NCBI GenBank assembly: GCA_947179155.2
Contig: OX359282.1
Location: forward strand, 26,085,221-26,149,220
Direction: 5' to 3'
Length of the DNA: 64,000 nucleotides
Origin: Hedera helix
Taxonomy: Eukaryota; Streptophyta; Magnoliopsida; Apiales; Araliaceae
A program made the position numbers and the translations under genes. Of this stretch, positions 10,604 to 21,829 are shown in pieces (position 1 is the stretch's first letter; each line of letters starts with the position of its first letter). The notes under the pieces are model-generated. The model was not told the DNA's origin, did no database searches, and saw only the letters and a program-made list of their open reading frames with translations.

Positions 10604-11224
10604 TTTATAATAATTGATTATTAAGAGTAATTAAAATTAATTTATCGTAAGAGGGAATAGCAATAGGGTCAATTAATTTATAAATTGGCCTGTCACAAGG
10701 AATAACGACATGACTAATTTTTGACATGCTACAATAAAGAGTAACGACATGACTAATTTTTGACTTATTACAAGAAAGAGTAGCGATACAATCAAAAATA
10801 TCCCCTTACATTAGTTGCTATAACATTAATTCAAGAATTGATTATCACATATGGACACCATATATATATATATGCATGGTTATATAGTCCAACATCCTAA
10901 ACTTGATTTTAAAATTGAATAGTTTTATACGTTCACAAATGACACACGGAAACGAGTGTATAAAAAGTATAACAAACAATAATAATAAAAAAAGATTTAT
11001 CATTTGAATTTTTACACATTTTTAAGTTGTACACAGAACTGTTCATAAATTAAACACATATTTACACACTAGCCTAAGTACAAAGGGTAGTGTGCAAGTA
11101 TAAAAGTAGAGTACACTAAGTAACTACTCAAAGTAATATATAATTTAGTAAAAAGAAATATTTAAACCATACAACATTAGTCTTAATTTATCAAAATCCA
11201 ACATTTCACTTTAGAGGAATTTAA

Positions 11225-11380
11225 GGACCCGATTATTATGAAGTGAATTTTATAATAAGTTTATTTTTAAATTAATAAGATGTTGACACGTAAATAAAAA
11301 ATACACTCATCAACTTACGTGTCAATATTTTAATATAAAAATAAATTAATTATAAAATTCATTTTATAATAATCAAATCC
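11225..11380. mobile_element. Short foldback MITE
   Basis: An inverted repeat with arms of about 68 bp: the left arm starts GGACCCGATTATTATGAAG and the right arm ends ATTATAATAATCAAATCC. The arms meet around two inverted TTACGTGTCAA motifs. Possible flanking duplication GAATTTA / GAATTTT. There is no coding capacity. The size and whole-length foldback fit a miniature inverted-repeat element; the superfamily is not determined. Confidence 0.65.
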
Positions 11381-11488
11381 GAATTTTGAGCTTCAACCGT
11401 GATATAGGTACGGTAGGAGTTCCTTTATGCGTGTGTTGGTTGTTGTAGTCGTAATTTGCAAGCCAGTAACTTGCGATACCTTCCTTAA

Positions 11489-12202
11489 TTACCCGTCCCA
11501 TTTCTTGCAACAAGTGATGCACGCAATTAGGAGGAAACAAATACAACCAGCGAAAGTTAGACAGACGCAAACCAAGATGAAACCGAAAACAGCCCACCGA
11601 GAAATGTGATGGTTATGCATATTCTTGAGCGGAATACCTTCCTTACTGAGCTTCTTACCGGTGATGCCGTCGATCTCCACGTCAGCCTCCGCTAATAACT
11701 TATACCGCTTACCCATCCAAAATATGTCCTTAAACCTCACCGCAGTCTCCAAATCCACCCTGAAAACCACTTTTGAGGTACCCTCTTTCCAAGGGGCCCC
11801 ACCAGCCGCCGCCAACACAAAACCCTTCCGGTGAGTGTCTTTGGCTATACCCTGGTGAAAACCCTGCACCGTATAGTTGGCTAGTGGAATAATACCGCTA
11901 ATATTGCTCGATACATTAACATAAGAGAAAGTGAGGGTGAGGTTATTATAGTAAGCTCCCATATTGACGGCGTCGTTTTGGAGCTTGAGGTCGAAGTAGA
12001 TAACGGATTGGGCGGTGGTGTTGGTGTTGTTTTGGAGGACAGTTACGTAAAAGTCCTCGATGGAACATATTACTGACGATTCGTCCTCGAGTTTTAAACC
12101 AAGCCATATTAAGGGAGGCCCGAAGATCAACAACAATGTGCATTTCCATATGGCCTTTACACACTGGTATTTTGGGTCTAGTTCATCATTGACCCGAGCC
12201 AT
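11489..12202 (-). CDS. NDR1/HIN1-like (LEA_2) membrane protein, NHL copy 1
   Basis: A complete single-exon frame of 237 residues from MARVNDEL to CCKKWDG. A short cytosolic N-terminus precedes a membrane segment (about residues 18-37, CTLLLIFGPPLIWLGLKL). A LEA_2-type beta domain with N-glycosylation sequons follows (about 45-190; NNLTLTFSYV and PLANYTVQGFHQG are hallmark strings). A strong second membrane segment (about 199-228) and a Cys/Lys tail close the protein. Family members sit in the plasma membrane and take part in pathogen and stress responses; the role of this one is unknown. The second hydrophobic segment at the C-terminus is less usual for the family. The paralogue at 21272 shares the central domain. 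It appears intact; expression is not known. Confidence 0.85.
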   Translation of the reverse strand: MARVNDELDPKYQCVKAIWKCTLLLIFGPPLIWLGLKLEDESSVICSIEDFYVTVLQNNTNTTAQSVIYFDLKLQNDAVNMGAYYNNLTLTFSYVNVSSNISGIIPLANYTVQGFHQGIAKDTHRKGFVLAAAGGAPWKEGTSKVVFRVDLETAVRFKDIFWMGKRYKLLAEADVEIDGITGKKLSKEGIPLKNMHNHHISRWAVFGFILVCVCLTFAGCICFLLIACITCCKKWDG

Positions 12203-12272
12203 CTTCAGCTACAAGTGGTTTTCCGGTGGAAGACCGACCTGACAAATACAACTACTAGTGTAGTAAACTATT

Positions 12273-12332
12273 GATGAAGGAAAAGTCAGGATGAAGGAAA
12301 AGTCAGGAAAAGGATTCGAGGTATTTAAACTG
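12273..12332 (-). promoter_or_regulatory. Upstream region of NHL copy 1: 17-bp duplication and TATA-like box
   Basis: GATGAAGGAAAAGTCAG is present twice back to back (12273-12289, 12290-12306). On the gene strand each copy gives a TGAC core, the heart of the W-box bound by WRKY factors, though not the full TTGAC consensus. A TTTAAATA box (gene strand, about 12322-12330) lies some 120 bases before the ATG. The sequence around this box is repeated at about 13705-13790. Confidence 0.4.
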
Positions 12333-12597
12333 TTTTTCTTTCTCTTAAAAACATTGCCCGCTTGACTGTGTTCTTGTTGGACTTTCTTTATTTGAACTAC
12401 CTTAATATTTTGTATCTATATGTAGGACAATATTGCTTGCTACGTAAGAAAATTCGACCGAACATACCAAGTAATTACCTAGTAAATTTTTTAGCTTGCT
12501 AGTCTACACTTGTAGATGGCTCAAAAGCGCGTACCAAAAATTATATTTATAATTAGTAATTAGTGACTGCCTGAGAATGGTGGTGGCCGGCATAGGC

Positions 12598-12690
12598 CTT
12601 GAGTTCAATACCTTTTTTGACTAACTTTCTTACCGGTGACGCCGTTAGTTAACCTCCACATCACCTCCGCACCCCCAACTTGTATGAAAG
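12598..12690 (-). pseudogene. Fragment of an NDR1/HIN1-like gene
   Basis: 12598-12690 aligns with 11622-11706 inside NHL copy 1: shared CTTACCGGTGA and, a little further on, TCACCTCCGC against TCAGCCTCCGC. It would encode the end of the LEA_2 domain (the DGITGKK region), but the rest of the gene is missing. A shorter trace of the same part occurs at 14166-14203. These are leftovers of tandem NHL copies. Confidence 0.6.
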
Positions 12691-12743
12691 TAAAGTTACT
12701 CGAACGTAGAAATCACCAACCCACTACCAATGGCATTACTCTT

Positions 12744-13136
12744 GGGTTTTGTTTGTTTGAGACGGAGTAAAATTAAATGGTTGAATCGGTCAGTTATTTT
12801 ATGTGTTTATTTTAAATAAAAATGATCTAAATGATTGAATTTGTCAGTATTTTAGACTGAATGATTAAATCTAATTTTTTTGGTTGAATAAATAAGTTCC
12901 AGCTGAATGAAATAAAAAAAAATAAAAAAATAATAACTATTATATTAAATAATATTAAATAAATTTACAACAATTTTGAATTTTTTTAGAAGGCTAAATA
13001 GTAAAAATCTGTTATTCAGATATGTTAATTATCAAACAACTTTTTTCATTTAGTATTTAGAATTCTGTTTTATTCAGCTCATTTAGATTACTTAAATATT
13101 CAGAACTATTTTATTCAATTTTAAACAAACACCTCC
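12744..13136. mobile_element. MITE-like element, probably hAT type
   Basis: The left end GGGTTTTGTTTGTTTGAG and the right end TTTTAAACAAACACCTCC are imperfect inverted copies. They are flanked by TTACTCTT and TTAATCTC (6 of 8 bases equal), fitting an 8-bp hAT target duplication. AT-rich interior with no frame. Confidence 0.5.
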
Positions 13137-13700
13137 TTAATCTCACTCTACCTTTTTTTCTTATACAAAATATTATAATCCCTCGTTCTTCCAAGAAAAA
13201 GTCTCATTCACATTTTTGTTCTCAAAAAATCATATTTGATTATAATATTCAATTTATAAGATTATTGTAACTTTTAAAAAATTAAATTGAGACACTTTCA
13301 AATTCAAAATTGATATAAATTCACTTAAATTTAGTTAATATAATGATTAATATTTTAAATTATCTAAAAAATGTTACTAATTAGAAAATTTATTTATTTA
13401 TAATTTTAAGTAAGTCTATATTAATTTCATATTTAAAAATATTTTAAATTAATTTTAAAAAAATTAATAACAATTTTATAAATAAGAACAATGAAAAAGA
13501 GCAATTGGGACAGTATTATAACGCGTAGCTAGGACGTGTAAGTGTGAACTAATGATTATGAAAAGAGCAATTGGGACATCAATTTAATGAAGCTGTTAAC
13601 AATATTCAGCTTGGTATCCCTATTCTAATTTTATCTTAATTTTGATTAAAATCTATAACACTATGTTACTTTCCAGAAGTTCGGAGACCACGAAATGAAA
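13137..13700. other. AT-rich host spacer
   Basis: No gene recognised. A piece near 13155-13210 (TACAAAATATTATAATCCCTC, ending AAAAAGTCTCATTCACA) recurs at 14205-14260, part of the local duplication around the NHL genes. Confidence 0.5.
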
Positions 13701-14545
13701 GGGTTTCGAGGTATTTAAACTGTTTTTCTTTCTTTTAAAAGCATTACCTGCATGACTTTGCGTTCTTCTTGTTCTTTATTTGAACTACCATAAAACGGGT
13801 GAATTATATTCATCCGTTCCCCCAAAGTTAATAAAATATTTTGTTTTAAAAAAGAATGGACCTTAAAATTCGAGTTCATGCATCTTTTATGGCTCTTATC
13901 TGCATTTGATAAATTATATATAGAAGAGTGGATGATGTAATACATTAGCCCGAAAATAATGCTAGTCTCAGCAGTATGATTGCATTAGAGTAATTGATTA
14001 TTTCAAATCAAAGATTTAAGAAGATTGTTAATGTAATTTATATATGACGCGTGATGTAGCTTCAGAGGTCTAATAACGATCGTCATCATCACTCTAGTGG
14101 AAAAATAGTCGGCTTGCTTCCTCACTATAGTTTCTTCTGAACAATTGTGTAATGTAACAAACTACACCTTTTTGACCAACTCTCTTACTGGTGACGCCGA
14201 AAGCTTTTTCTTGCACAAAATATTGTAATCCCTCCTTCCATGAAAAAGTCTCATTCACACATGTATAGAAACAAAAGTTGAGTTAATTTAATTTTTTTAA
14301 TTTACATAGATACCAGTTTTATCTTTAATATTAAATATCCACGTGGTTCTCCTCCTCGAAAAGGGAGAGAAGAGCAAGTAACGCGGAGTAGCAAAAAATC
14401 TGATATATTATACCTACCTTAATATTTTGTATCTATATGTAGGACAATATTGCTTGCTACCTAAGAAAATTCGACGGAACATACCTAGTAATTACCTAGT
14501 AAATTTTTTAACATGCAAATCTACACTTCTAGATGCCACAGCCAA
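13700..14545. repeat. Partial duplicate of the region upstream of NHL copy 1
   Basis: 13705-13790 repeats 12311-12405 (TCGAGGTATTTAAACTG...TTTGAACTACC). 14410-14540 repeats 12405-12540 (CCTTAATATTTTGTATCTA, then AATTACCTAGTAAATTTTTT). In this copy about 610 bases separate the two parts, which are adjacent in the first copy. It also holds the small NHL trace at 14166-14203. It lies in front of NHL copy 2, from which the LINE now separates it. Confidence 0.7.
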
Positions 14546-15183
14546 ACCAAGTCTTTCATACGAGCTTCCCGGTCATTCATTTTTTTTTTTTTTTTTGCTA
14601 AATTAAATTTAGTATTAAAAGAGAACAAGAACATAAGCAAAGGGGCATACCCCAGATCAAAAATGGCCAAGCCAAGGAACAAACATAACAACAGACAGCC
14701 AAACAAAGAAATACTAGGAAGCCACCCAAAGCAGACCACAACCAGTCCCAAAGCATCAAGGGAAGTATGAATCAAACAAATCCAAGGATCAAATAAATAG
14801 CCACAAAAGGACTAAACAAATCCAAGGATCAAATAGAAAACCAAAATAAGGACACCTGCTAGAAGCCTAAAACTGAACCGAACAGAAACAGAGGACTCAG
14901 CAGCAAGCAAACCAAAACCAGCACCTAAACAGAACCAAACAGGACCCAAAACCAGCTTTAAACTCCAGCCATAGGATAACAAGACCCAGCTGCCCAAACA
15001 GGAACCAAACCCAGCCAAAAGGAACTCAAATGCAAGGCTACAACCACCCAGTTAAAACCAGCAGCACAACAAAACACAAGCCAAGACAACCACTGCTTTG
15101 AAGCAAAATCCAGAACAAAGCAAATCATCAAGGAGCAGCGCAAATAGTAAAGACATCAAAGGACAAGCCCAATGATGCCAAAA

Positions 15184-18100
15184 CTACTCTAAGTTAAGAT
15201 CAAGCATGCAATAACCAGCTCTAGCACATTGTTTTTGGAATTTCCTATTAGTATGGAGCTTACATTTAACAATATTCAAAGTATCATTGATAAGAATTAT
15301 AACAGGAGTAGACCTCTCATTATGATTTCTAGCATTACGCTCCTTCCAAATGGCATGAGTAACCGCAGCAAACCCCAAATGTAAAACACTGTGGTGCAGA
15401 GTGCGGCTCGTTCTAGATAGGATAAAGTTGGTTAAAGTTTCCCAACTGCGGGAGAACCCTCTCCAACCACACCTCCTAAGAACAGCTAACATTAACTGAA
15501 AAGAGTAAGAACATCCGAAGAACAGATTGTAAGACCCCGAATTTTATGAAATATAAATTTAATTTTTCTTCATATATATATATTTTTTTTTGAAACAGTA
15601 AGTCATGATAATTTATTCGTCATTATCTTAGTCATGATATTCTTTACTGGGCTATTTGAGCTCACCCTTTCTTTTGTTCCATTGTTTTTCAACAGGAAAT
15701 GAAAACATAACAGGGTCTAGCCGGGGAATGGAGTGAGGGTCCGAGGAATAGTTATCATAGTCTTCACGTTTTGTAAAATAGTGTGGCAATAATAGTAAAG
15801 ACTTAGTTGTGTATTATTATACACTGTATTGTAGTACGTTGTGCTTTGTTGTAATAATTTTGTTGTAGTCTTTTGACGACTCAAGTTTGGGCTGTGTTGG
15901 CCCAGATTTGGGGGCGTCACACAGATGATTAAACGTTTCCAATGAAGAGTTACAAAGACTACACCAAGGATCCACATCAATACCAAATTTGAGCAAAGTG
16001 TCTTTAGTTATCAGTCCCTTATGAAACGCAAGCCACAAATGAAACGATAATCTAGGGGTTAACAACTTATGCCAAACAATACTAGACCACTCAACAATCT
16101 GGGCATTACTTCTGATGGATTGCCAAATAAATCTAGCATTAACAAATGGAGCAGAGATATTATCCCAAGACACAGAGTTTGACTTTTCCGAATTGAAACT
16201 TCTAGTGTAATCAAAATTGCTACGAAATTCAACGATAACAGCACGATTCGAGCTAGGAAGATGCCAAGAGGAATGGTCAATAATACTACTAACCTTTGCA
16301 TCAGGACCCAACCCCGAACTCCGAATGAAGTTAGAAGAGGGATCTGAAGCCAGGAGGGACGGAGATAACCAGGGGTCAAACCAAAGGCTGGTGAGTTCCC
16401 CATTACCAATCTGGTAGCCAATATGCTGCAGGGCAAAAGGTCTAAGCTGCAGAATCTTCCTAAATGTCCAGGAGCAATCAGGAGGGATATCCATGCACCA
16501 GAAATGTTTATTTTTCAGCTTGACATTCTTAATCCATCTTACCCATAAAGAAATGGAGTGAGGGTTCACCAAATTCCAAAGATGTAGTAACATGAGAGCC
16601 TTGTTCCATTCTTCAAGATGTTTAACAGCCAACCCTCCTTCGGAATATGGCAAAGTGATCTTACTCCAAGCCACTTTTGCTCCACCCTTTTGCAAGGCTG
16701 AACCTTTCCAGAGGAATCTACATAAAATACTCTTTAGGCTTTTGAAGACAGCAGCCGGAAGTAAGAAATGAGAGGACCAATAGTTTTGAATCGCAAAGAT
16801 CACAGATTTGATGAGTTGTAGTCTACCAGCATAGGATAGGAAACAACTAGTCCAAGAATTAATTCTACCCAAGATCCTTTCCAAAAGGGACTGACAATCC
16901 GCAAGACTTAGTTTAGTAGTAATGAGAGGCACCCCCAGAAATTTTGATGGAAAGGTCCCTAACTGAAATCCCAACAGGTTCCTAATAGAATTAGCAATGT
17001 CTAGGGGAGTATTAGAGAAGAAACAGGTGCTCTTGGCTTGATTGACCTTTAGACCAGATAGCGCAGAAAAAGCATCAAGGCTGCGATTCAGGACAGAGAC
17101 GGAGTCAAGGTCCCCATTACAGAAAAGAAGCACATCATCGGCAAAGCAAAGATGAGAAATCTTGAGTTGCTTAGTGCCACAGTGGAATTTAAAATTGGAA
17201 CTCGCGATAGTTTTATCAAGGATCACTGAAAACATCTCCATAGCAAGAACAAATAAATAAGGAGATATGGGATCCCCCTGTCTTAAACCCTTGCCCCCCC
17301 CTAAAATAGCCACACAACTCTCCATTAACCTTCACAGAAAATTTAGGAGTAGAAATGCATTGTTTAACCCAGAACATATACTTGGGAGGAAATTTGAACA
17401 TCACCATAGCCTTAAGCAAAAAATCCCAATATATAGAATCGAAGGCCTTCCTCAGGTCAACTTTGAGAGCACATCTAGCAGGACCAGAGGACCTATGATA
17501 GTTCCTGAACAGCTCTTGAGCAAGCAGAATATTGTCACCAATTTTCCTACCCGGGACGAAAGCAGATTGGGAAGGGGATATAATTTTAGGGAGCACTGAT
17601 TTCAAACGGGTGGCAAGGATCTTTGTAATACATTTATAGGATGTATTACAGCAAGAGATAGGTCTAAAGTCAGCCATGCTAGAGGGGGCAGATATTTTAG
17701 GGACAAGGACAATAACAGTGGAGTTGATACCTCGAAGAAGACATCCTTGTTGGAAACAATATTTAATAGCAAGTGTAAAGTCCTTACCCACCGTGTCCCA
17801 AGAAGCCAGAAAAAAATCAACATTAAATCCATCAGGTCCAGGGCTTCTATTCCTTTTGATAGATTTGAGAGTGCTTAAAATCTCATCATCAGTGACATCC
17901 CTTTGCATAGCCTCAGCATCCCCTGTAGAAACAGTAACTTTTATATGATCAGCAAGATAATCCATTTCGTTTAAATCAACTGTTGCGGGGGAGCCCAGAA
18001 GATCAAAAAAATAATCCACTGCAATCTGCTTCACCTCATTATGACCTGATTTAAGCTCCCCTTCAGAATTCTCAACAGAGAGAATTTTGTTAAGGTTCCA

Positions 18101-19225
18101 TCTGTGTTTGATTTGTTGGTGAAAATATCTAGAGTTGCTATCTCCCTCCTTAAGCCACTGTACCCTAGACTTTTGTCTAAGGAGTTTCTCCTCCAAAAGC
18201 AAAGCATCCCAAAGCTGGTTAGTCTGTTGGCTCTGAATATCCAGTAAGGCTAAATCAGAGTGATTCATTGAGATGGCAGACTGGGTAGCATGGAGAGCCT
18301 CTCTAGCCTTATCAACATTAGTAGAAAGGTTACCCACAGTTTTATTCAGAGCAGCCAAGGCCTTCTTGACGGATTTAAGTTTCCCAGCAAGAACTTGCAA
18401 CGGGTCCCCAAGAACAAAAATATCCCAAGCAGATTGAACCACAGTATGGTAGTTATTTAGACCAAGCATATAATTAAGAAATTGGAAAGGCCTGGGAATA
18501 TGAGGAAGTTTAAGACCTGTATGAATAATAGCAAGGCAGTGATCTGATAAATCTATTGGGGCGAAGAGGGCTAAAGACTCAGGAAAATTATTCAACCAGA
18601 AGTGATTTACCATGGCTCTGTCGAGCTTTTTATAGATAGGTTGAGCTTTCTGAGAATTCCACCAGGTGTGCAATGAGCCCATGGCCCTGAGATCAGTAAC
18701 GTAAATGTCCTCCAAACAATCTTTAAAATCTTGCATCCCAGAGTCCCATGAGTCGTCCCCCCCCCCCCCCCCCCCAACAATCTCAGAAGAGGATTGAATC
18801 TCATTAAAGTCTCTAATAATACACCAGGGCTGAGAAATATTAGTAGGGATATGCCTTAAGTCTCTCCAGAGCATTTTCCTTTCACCAGGGGTATTAAGCC
18901 CATACACAATAGTTATTATGATATTGGCATTCAGTTCAAAAGACATGGCTTTGCAATGAATAAACTGAGAGGATTTAGAGATAATGCAGACATCCCAAAG
19001 ATTAGGGTCCCAACCAATCCTACCATTTAAATGGTAATCATAGTTAAATTCCCATCTCCATTGCTTACTAATAGCGTTGGCAATCCTACTAGCCTTATTA
19101 GCTTTAACTCTAGTTTCGATAATACCAACAAAAGATAAGAGATGTTTGTTGATCAACTTGATAACAGAATTTTGCTTCGGCCTCTTATTGACACCTCTAA
19201 TATTCAAAGAACAAAAATTCACCAT
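15184..19225 (-). pseudogene. LINE ORF2: endonuclease, reverse transcriptase and zf-RVT domain, frameshifted and interrupted
   Basis: Starts MVNFCSLNIRGVNKR at 19225. The apurinic-type endonuclease covers about residues 1-230 (GIIETRVK, RDFNEIQ with R where G is usual, DLSDHCLAI). The RT follows (VLVPKISAPSSMADFRPISC, PGRKIGDNILLAQEL, KVDLRKAFDSI). At 17294-17301 an eight-base C run (G on the coding strand) is one base too long and shifts the frame. In the other frame RT continues (GLRQGDPISPYLF, catalytic FADDVLLF near 17122-17146), then SGRLQLIKSV and a zf-RVT domain (VWHKLLTPRLSFHLWLAFHKG, CSLC). A Tekay LTR relic breaks the frame at 15919, and the C-terminus resumes at 15522. Apart from these two lesions it looks intact. 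Confidence 0.9.
15528..15919 (+). repeat. Internally deleted Tekay-family LTR inside LINE ORF2
   Basis: Begins TGTAAGACCCCGAATTTT and ends GGGGGCGTCA, the termini of the LTRs at 25909 and 50142. It is only 392 bp: after GAAACAGTAAG it jumps to the last 300 bp of the LTR, so about 2.6 kb of the middle is missing. Flanked by CAGAT at 15523-15527 and 15920-15924, a 5-bp TSD. The last CA of the canonical GTCACA end is absent or absorbed in the TSD. It is therefore a genuine insertion in the LINE, followed by LTR-LTR recombination and an internal deletion. Confidence 0.85.
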
Positions 19226-20914
19226 AAAGGATGGAGAAATAGGTGATTAAGGGGGACCGCCCCCCCCCCCCCCCTTTACTCTTCTTCTTAGCTTTTTGGT
19301 TCTGCACCGAAGACAACCTTGACTTATTTTTCATCACTTTTCCCTCAACCTCAACAGCACTCTTCAGCTTATCCACAAAAGGATTAGGCTTGGGAGCTGA
19401 TTCGGGATCCGAACAAACCGTTTCCTCAGTCCCAACCAGCTGCACAAAAAGGTTGCTAATCGGAATGCTATCCCTTGCGCCCCTGTGAGGAGAGACAGTG
19501 ATCTTGGAACCTCTAGAAACATTGGTCCACTCTTGATTAGGATCAGATCCTGAACAACTGACAAGAGGAACATCAACTGAAGGCTGAACAGGCTGGATAG
19601 AAGCAGGGGGGGATTTTTCCAAAGGAGGATCAAGGCCTGAGGGGGACCCAACATTACTCTGGTCCAAGGTAGAAGGCTTGGGGACCCATTGGAAATTACC
19701 AGAAGGGCATTTAAGCAGAGAATGCCCAAAGGATTTACAGTGGGAACATAACTGGGGTTTATTCAGATATTCAACCACAACCACAGCTTTTCTGTTAGTA
19801 TCCGTATCATCATCATGAACGATCACTTCCAGTTTATTAGGCAGATGGGAAGCAGTGGTAATCTCAATGCAAATCTTTGCAAAGTTCATAGGCTGAAGCT
19901 TCGTAGTAAGAGGATCAACTATAAGAGGCTTCCCAATTCCGCTAGCAAGGAAGCTAAGACCTTTAGGGGACCAATATGACATAGGAACATGGTGGAATTT
20001 CACCCACACAAGTGTTTTAGTACACACTTCATTTTGGAAGTCAATCCCTTCTTTCCAATGCTTGAGTAGAAGTAACTTGTTAGAAATATACCAGGGGCCT
20101 AGGGCTAGGACATTCTCCCTATCATCTGGAGATGCAAATTGGAAAACAAAGTACCCCTTTTCTTGGAGAAAAACTTTATTTAGACCATATTTGTCCCATA
20201 ATTTATGAGCGTTGTCAGAAACCAATTTAAATGGTAACCTGGAGTGAAGAAAACCCCCAACCAGGCAGGAATTCCAGAGGTTATTACCTTCTCTAAGAAC
20301 TTCTATGGGGGGGTTAATAATAATGGGACCATCAACAGATAATGGGGGGGGGGGGGGTCAGGCGACAAGTATTCAAGATGAAGAGATGAAAGCGACTTAC
20401 CTTGCATCACAACAGAGCTCCAAGATTTCATTGAATGATGTTCAGCTGGAATACCATCCTTAGTTGGTGGAGGAGAGGAAACCTCAACAGCCTTCTTAGC
20501 CTCGTTCGAAGAGGACCCAATTTCAAATCGGTTGGGAATTTTCAGAGGAACATTCACGCCATTAGCCTCTGTCAAAACCCTCATCGGACTTTTATCAAAC
20601 ATATGGTGTGCCTTCATAGTAGCAGCCAATTTCCCATTCTGGACAAATTCGTTAACTTCCTCCCAGGAAAAACCATGAGCTATAATGAAGTTCATTAAAT
20701 TGAGATTTTTACTTCTCTCAGCCACAACATCAATTCTCTCCTGCTGGGAGAGCTGACAAGCTGCTCTAAAGACATCCTGCAGGTCAGGATTAGCCTCAGG
20801 ACCATCTCCAACATTAGACAAAGAATCACTACTCTCGGTGGAATCGACAGAAACAGCCGAAGCAATGAGGGGCATTGGCTCAGATTCAACCATCTCCAGA
20901 GAATAATCAGCCAT
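19197..20914 (-). pseudogene. LINE ORF1: DUF4283 and CCHC nucleic-acid-binding protein, frameshifted at a G run
   Basis: Starts MADYSLEMVESEPM at 20914 with an acidic N-terminus, then a DUF4283-type region that continues after a frame change in the 14-G run at 20344-20357. In the second frame the domain goes on without stops (NLWNSCLVGGF, FVFQFASPDDRENVL, GPWYISNKLLLLKHW). A CCHC knuckle CSHCKSFGHSLLKC and a Lys-rich tail follow. The tail ends in a 15-C run (19260-19274) just before ORF2. ORF1 proteins of plant L1 elements bind the element RNA and are needed for its mobility. With a corrected run length ORF1 could be continuous, so the frameshift may be slippage or a sequencing error. Confidence 0.85.
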
Positions 20915-21271
20915 GCTGAACAGGGAAGAGGGAAGAGGGGGAAAACAGTAAGGGAAAAGCGAGGAAGGAATTAGGGGGAAACAGGGAGGCGGATAGGGTT
21001 TAGAGAGAAGGGGGATAAAAGGAAAAGAAGAGAGAGAAAGTCATTTTTCGATCTGCATATCCCATTTCTTCTCTTCCCGGTCATTCATTGATTTGACTTT
21101 CTGAAATATTTTCTTCTTGCGTTTTTATTTAAAGATCATTTCGACCTTCCCCGTCAATTTATCAATTACTTCGCGTTTTCCTCAATATTTGAAGCTGAAA
21201 TTAAGAGATTGAATATTATTTTACATACATACATAAAATTCAAGTGGGTTGCTCTCTCTGCCCGAATTAAG

Positions 21272-21829
21272 ATGGGTTTCAACGGGTGCGGATGTTTGTT
21301 TTTCATTGGCAGCTCCATAGTAATCGCATTATTTATCCCTTTGATGATGTGGTTAAGTGTAATTAGCGCAGATGAATCTCTAATTAAGTGCTCCATACAA
21401 AAAATTTTCATCTCTTCCATGACCATCAATGGCGGTCATTATTCCTTCAACACCAGCACCACCATCTTCTTCGATCTCCAGCTTACCGGGGAGGCGAACG
21501 AGATGGGGGTTTACTACGATAACCTCACCCTCACCTTCTCCTACGTTGGAGCTCCAGACAGTATCCCGGTTGCCAACTACACATTGCCAGGGTTTCACCT
21601 GAAGGGTGGTGAACAAGGAGCCACAACTCACCGTTCCGATTATGTAACGACTCGTGCCGTCGAGGTTTCTAACAACGAGTCCTCGTATTTGTTGGTGGTG
21701 ACTCGGGTTGATTTCGCCGTGAGGTTTGTCTATAGAGCGGTATACGGTATTTATATTTCCATCTATATTTTGGTATCTTTGGTTTGGGCCGTTTCCATAT
21801 GTTTTTGGATCTATTTTCTATTCAAGTGA
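21272..21829 (+). CDS. NDR1/HIN1-like (LEA_2) protein, NHL copy 2, divergent C-terminus
   Basis: I take the ATG at 21272 (MGFNGCGCLFFIGSS), which gives 185 residues. An upstream in-frame ATG at 21209 adds 21 residues with no counterpart in copy 1. An N-terminal membrane segment (about 8-30) precedes the LEA_2-type domain (about 35-150: FFDLQLTGEANEMGVYY, DNLTLTFSYV, NYTLPGFHLKGGEQG). The protein then runs directly into a second membrane segment (YISIYILVSLVWAVSICFWIYF). Compared with copy 1 about 40 residues of the distal LEA_2 domain are missing, so the fold may be incomplete. A LINE inserted about 200 bases before the ATG has displaced the original upstream region. Gene or early pseudogene; probably the former promoter is lost. 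Confidence 0.7.
   Translation: MGFNGCGCLFFIGSSIVIALFIPLMMWLSVISADESLIKCSIQKIFISSMTINGGHYSFNTSTTIFFDLQLTGEANEMGVYYDNLTLTFSYVGAPDSIPVANYTLPGFHLKGGEQGATTHRSDYVTTRAVEVSNNESSYLLVVTRVDFAVRFVYRAVYGIYISIYILVSLVWAVSICFWIYFLFK

Larger units (their letters stand above)
9369..11224. other. AT-rich host DNA without recognisable genes
   Basis: No conserved frame. It contains a sequence shared with 57520-58090 (listed separately), a segment shared with 42301-42700, a (TA)n run at 10565-10599, and a roughly 50-bp direct duplication near 10690-10790 (AACGACATGACTAATTTTTG twice). Confidence 0.6.
14581..21072 (-). mobile_element. L1-type LINE, nearly full length
   Basis: The minus-strand element ends in a poly(A) tail (poly-T at 14580-14596 on plus). 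A 16-bp TSD, CTTCCCGGTCATTCAT, flanks it exactly (14565-14580 and 21073-21088). It carries a 5' leader, ORF1 with DUF4283 and a CCHC knuckle, ORF2 with endonuclease, RT and zf-RVT domain, and a 3' untranslated region. Excluding the inserted LTR relic (15528-15919) it is about 6.1 kb. The exact TSD and few ORF breaks suggest a fairly young copy. A related 3' end is at 41601-42300 and an older relative at 53520-56985. Confidence 0.92.

Noticed and set aside
15184..15492. Separate gene encoding MLAVLRRCGWRG...
   Set aside because: It is the C-terminus of LINE ORF2 cut off by the LTR relic.
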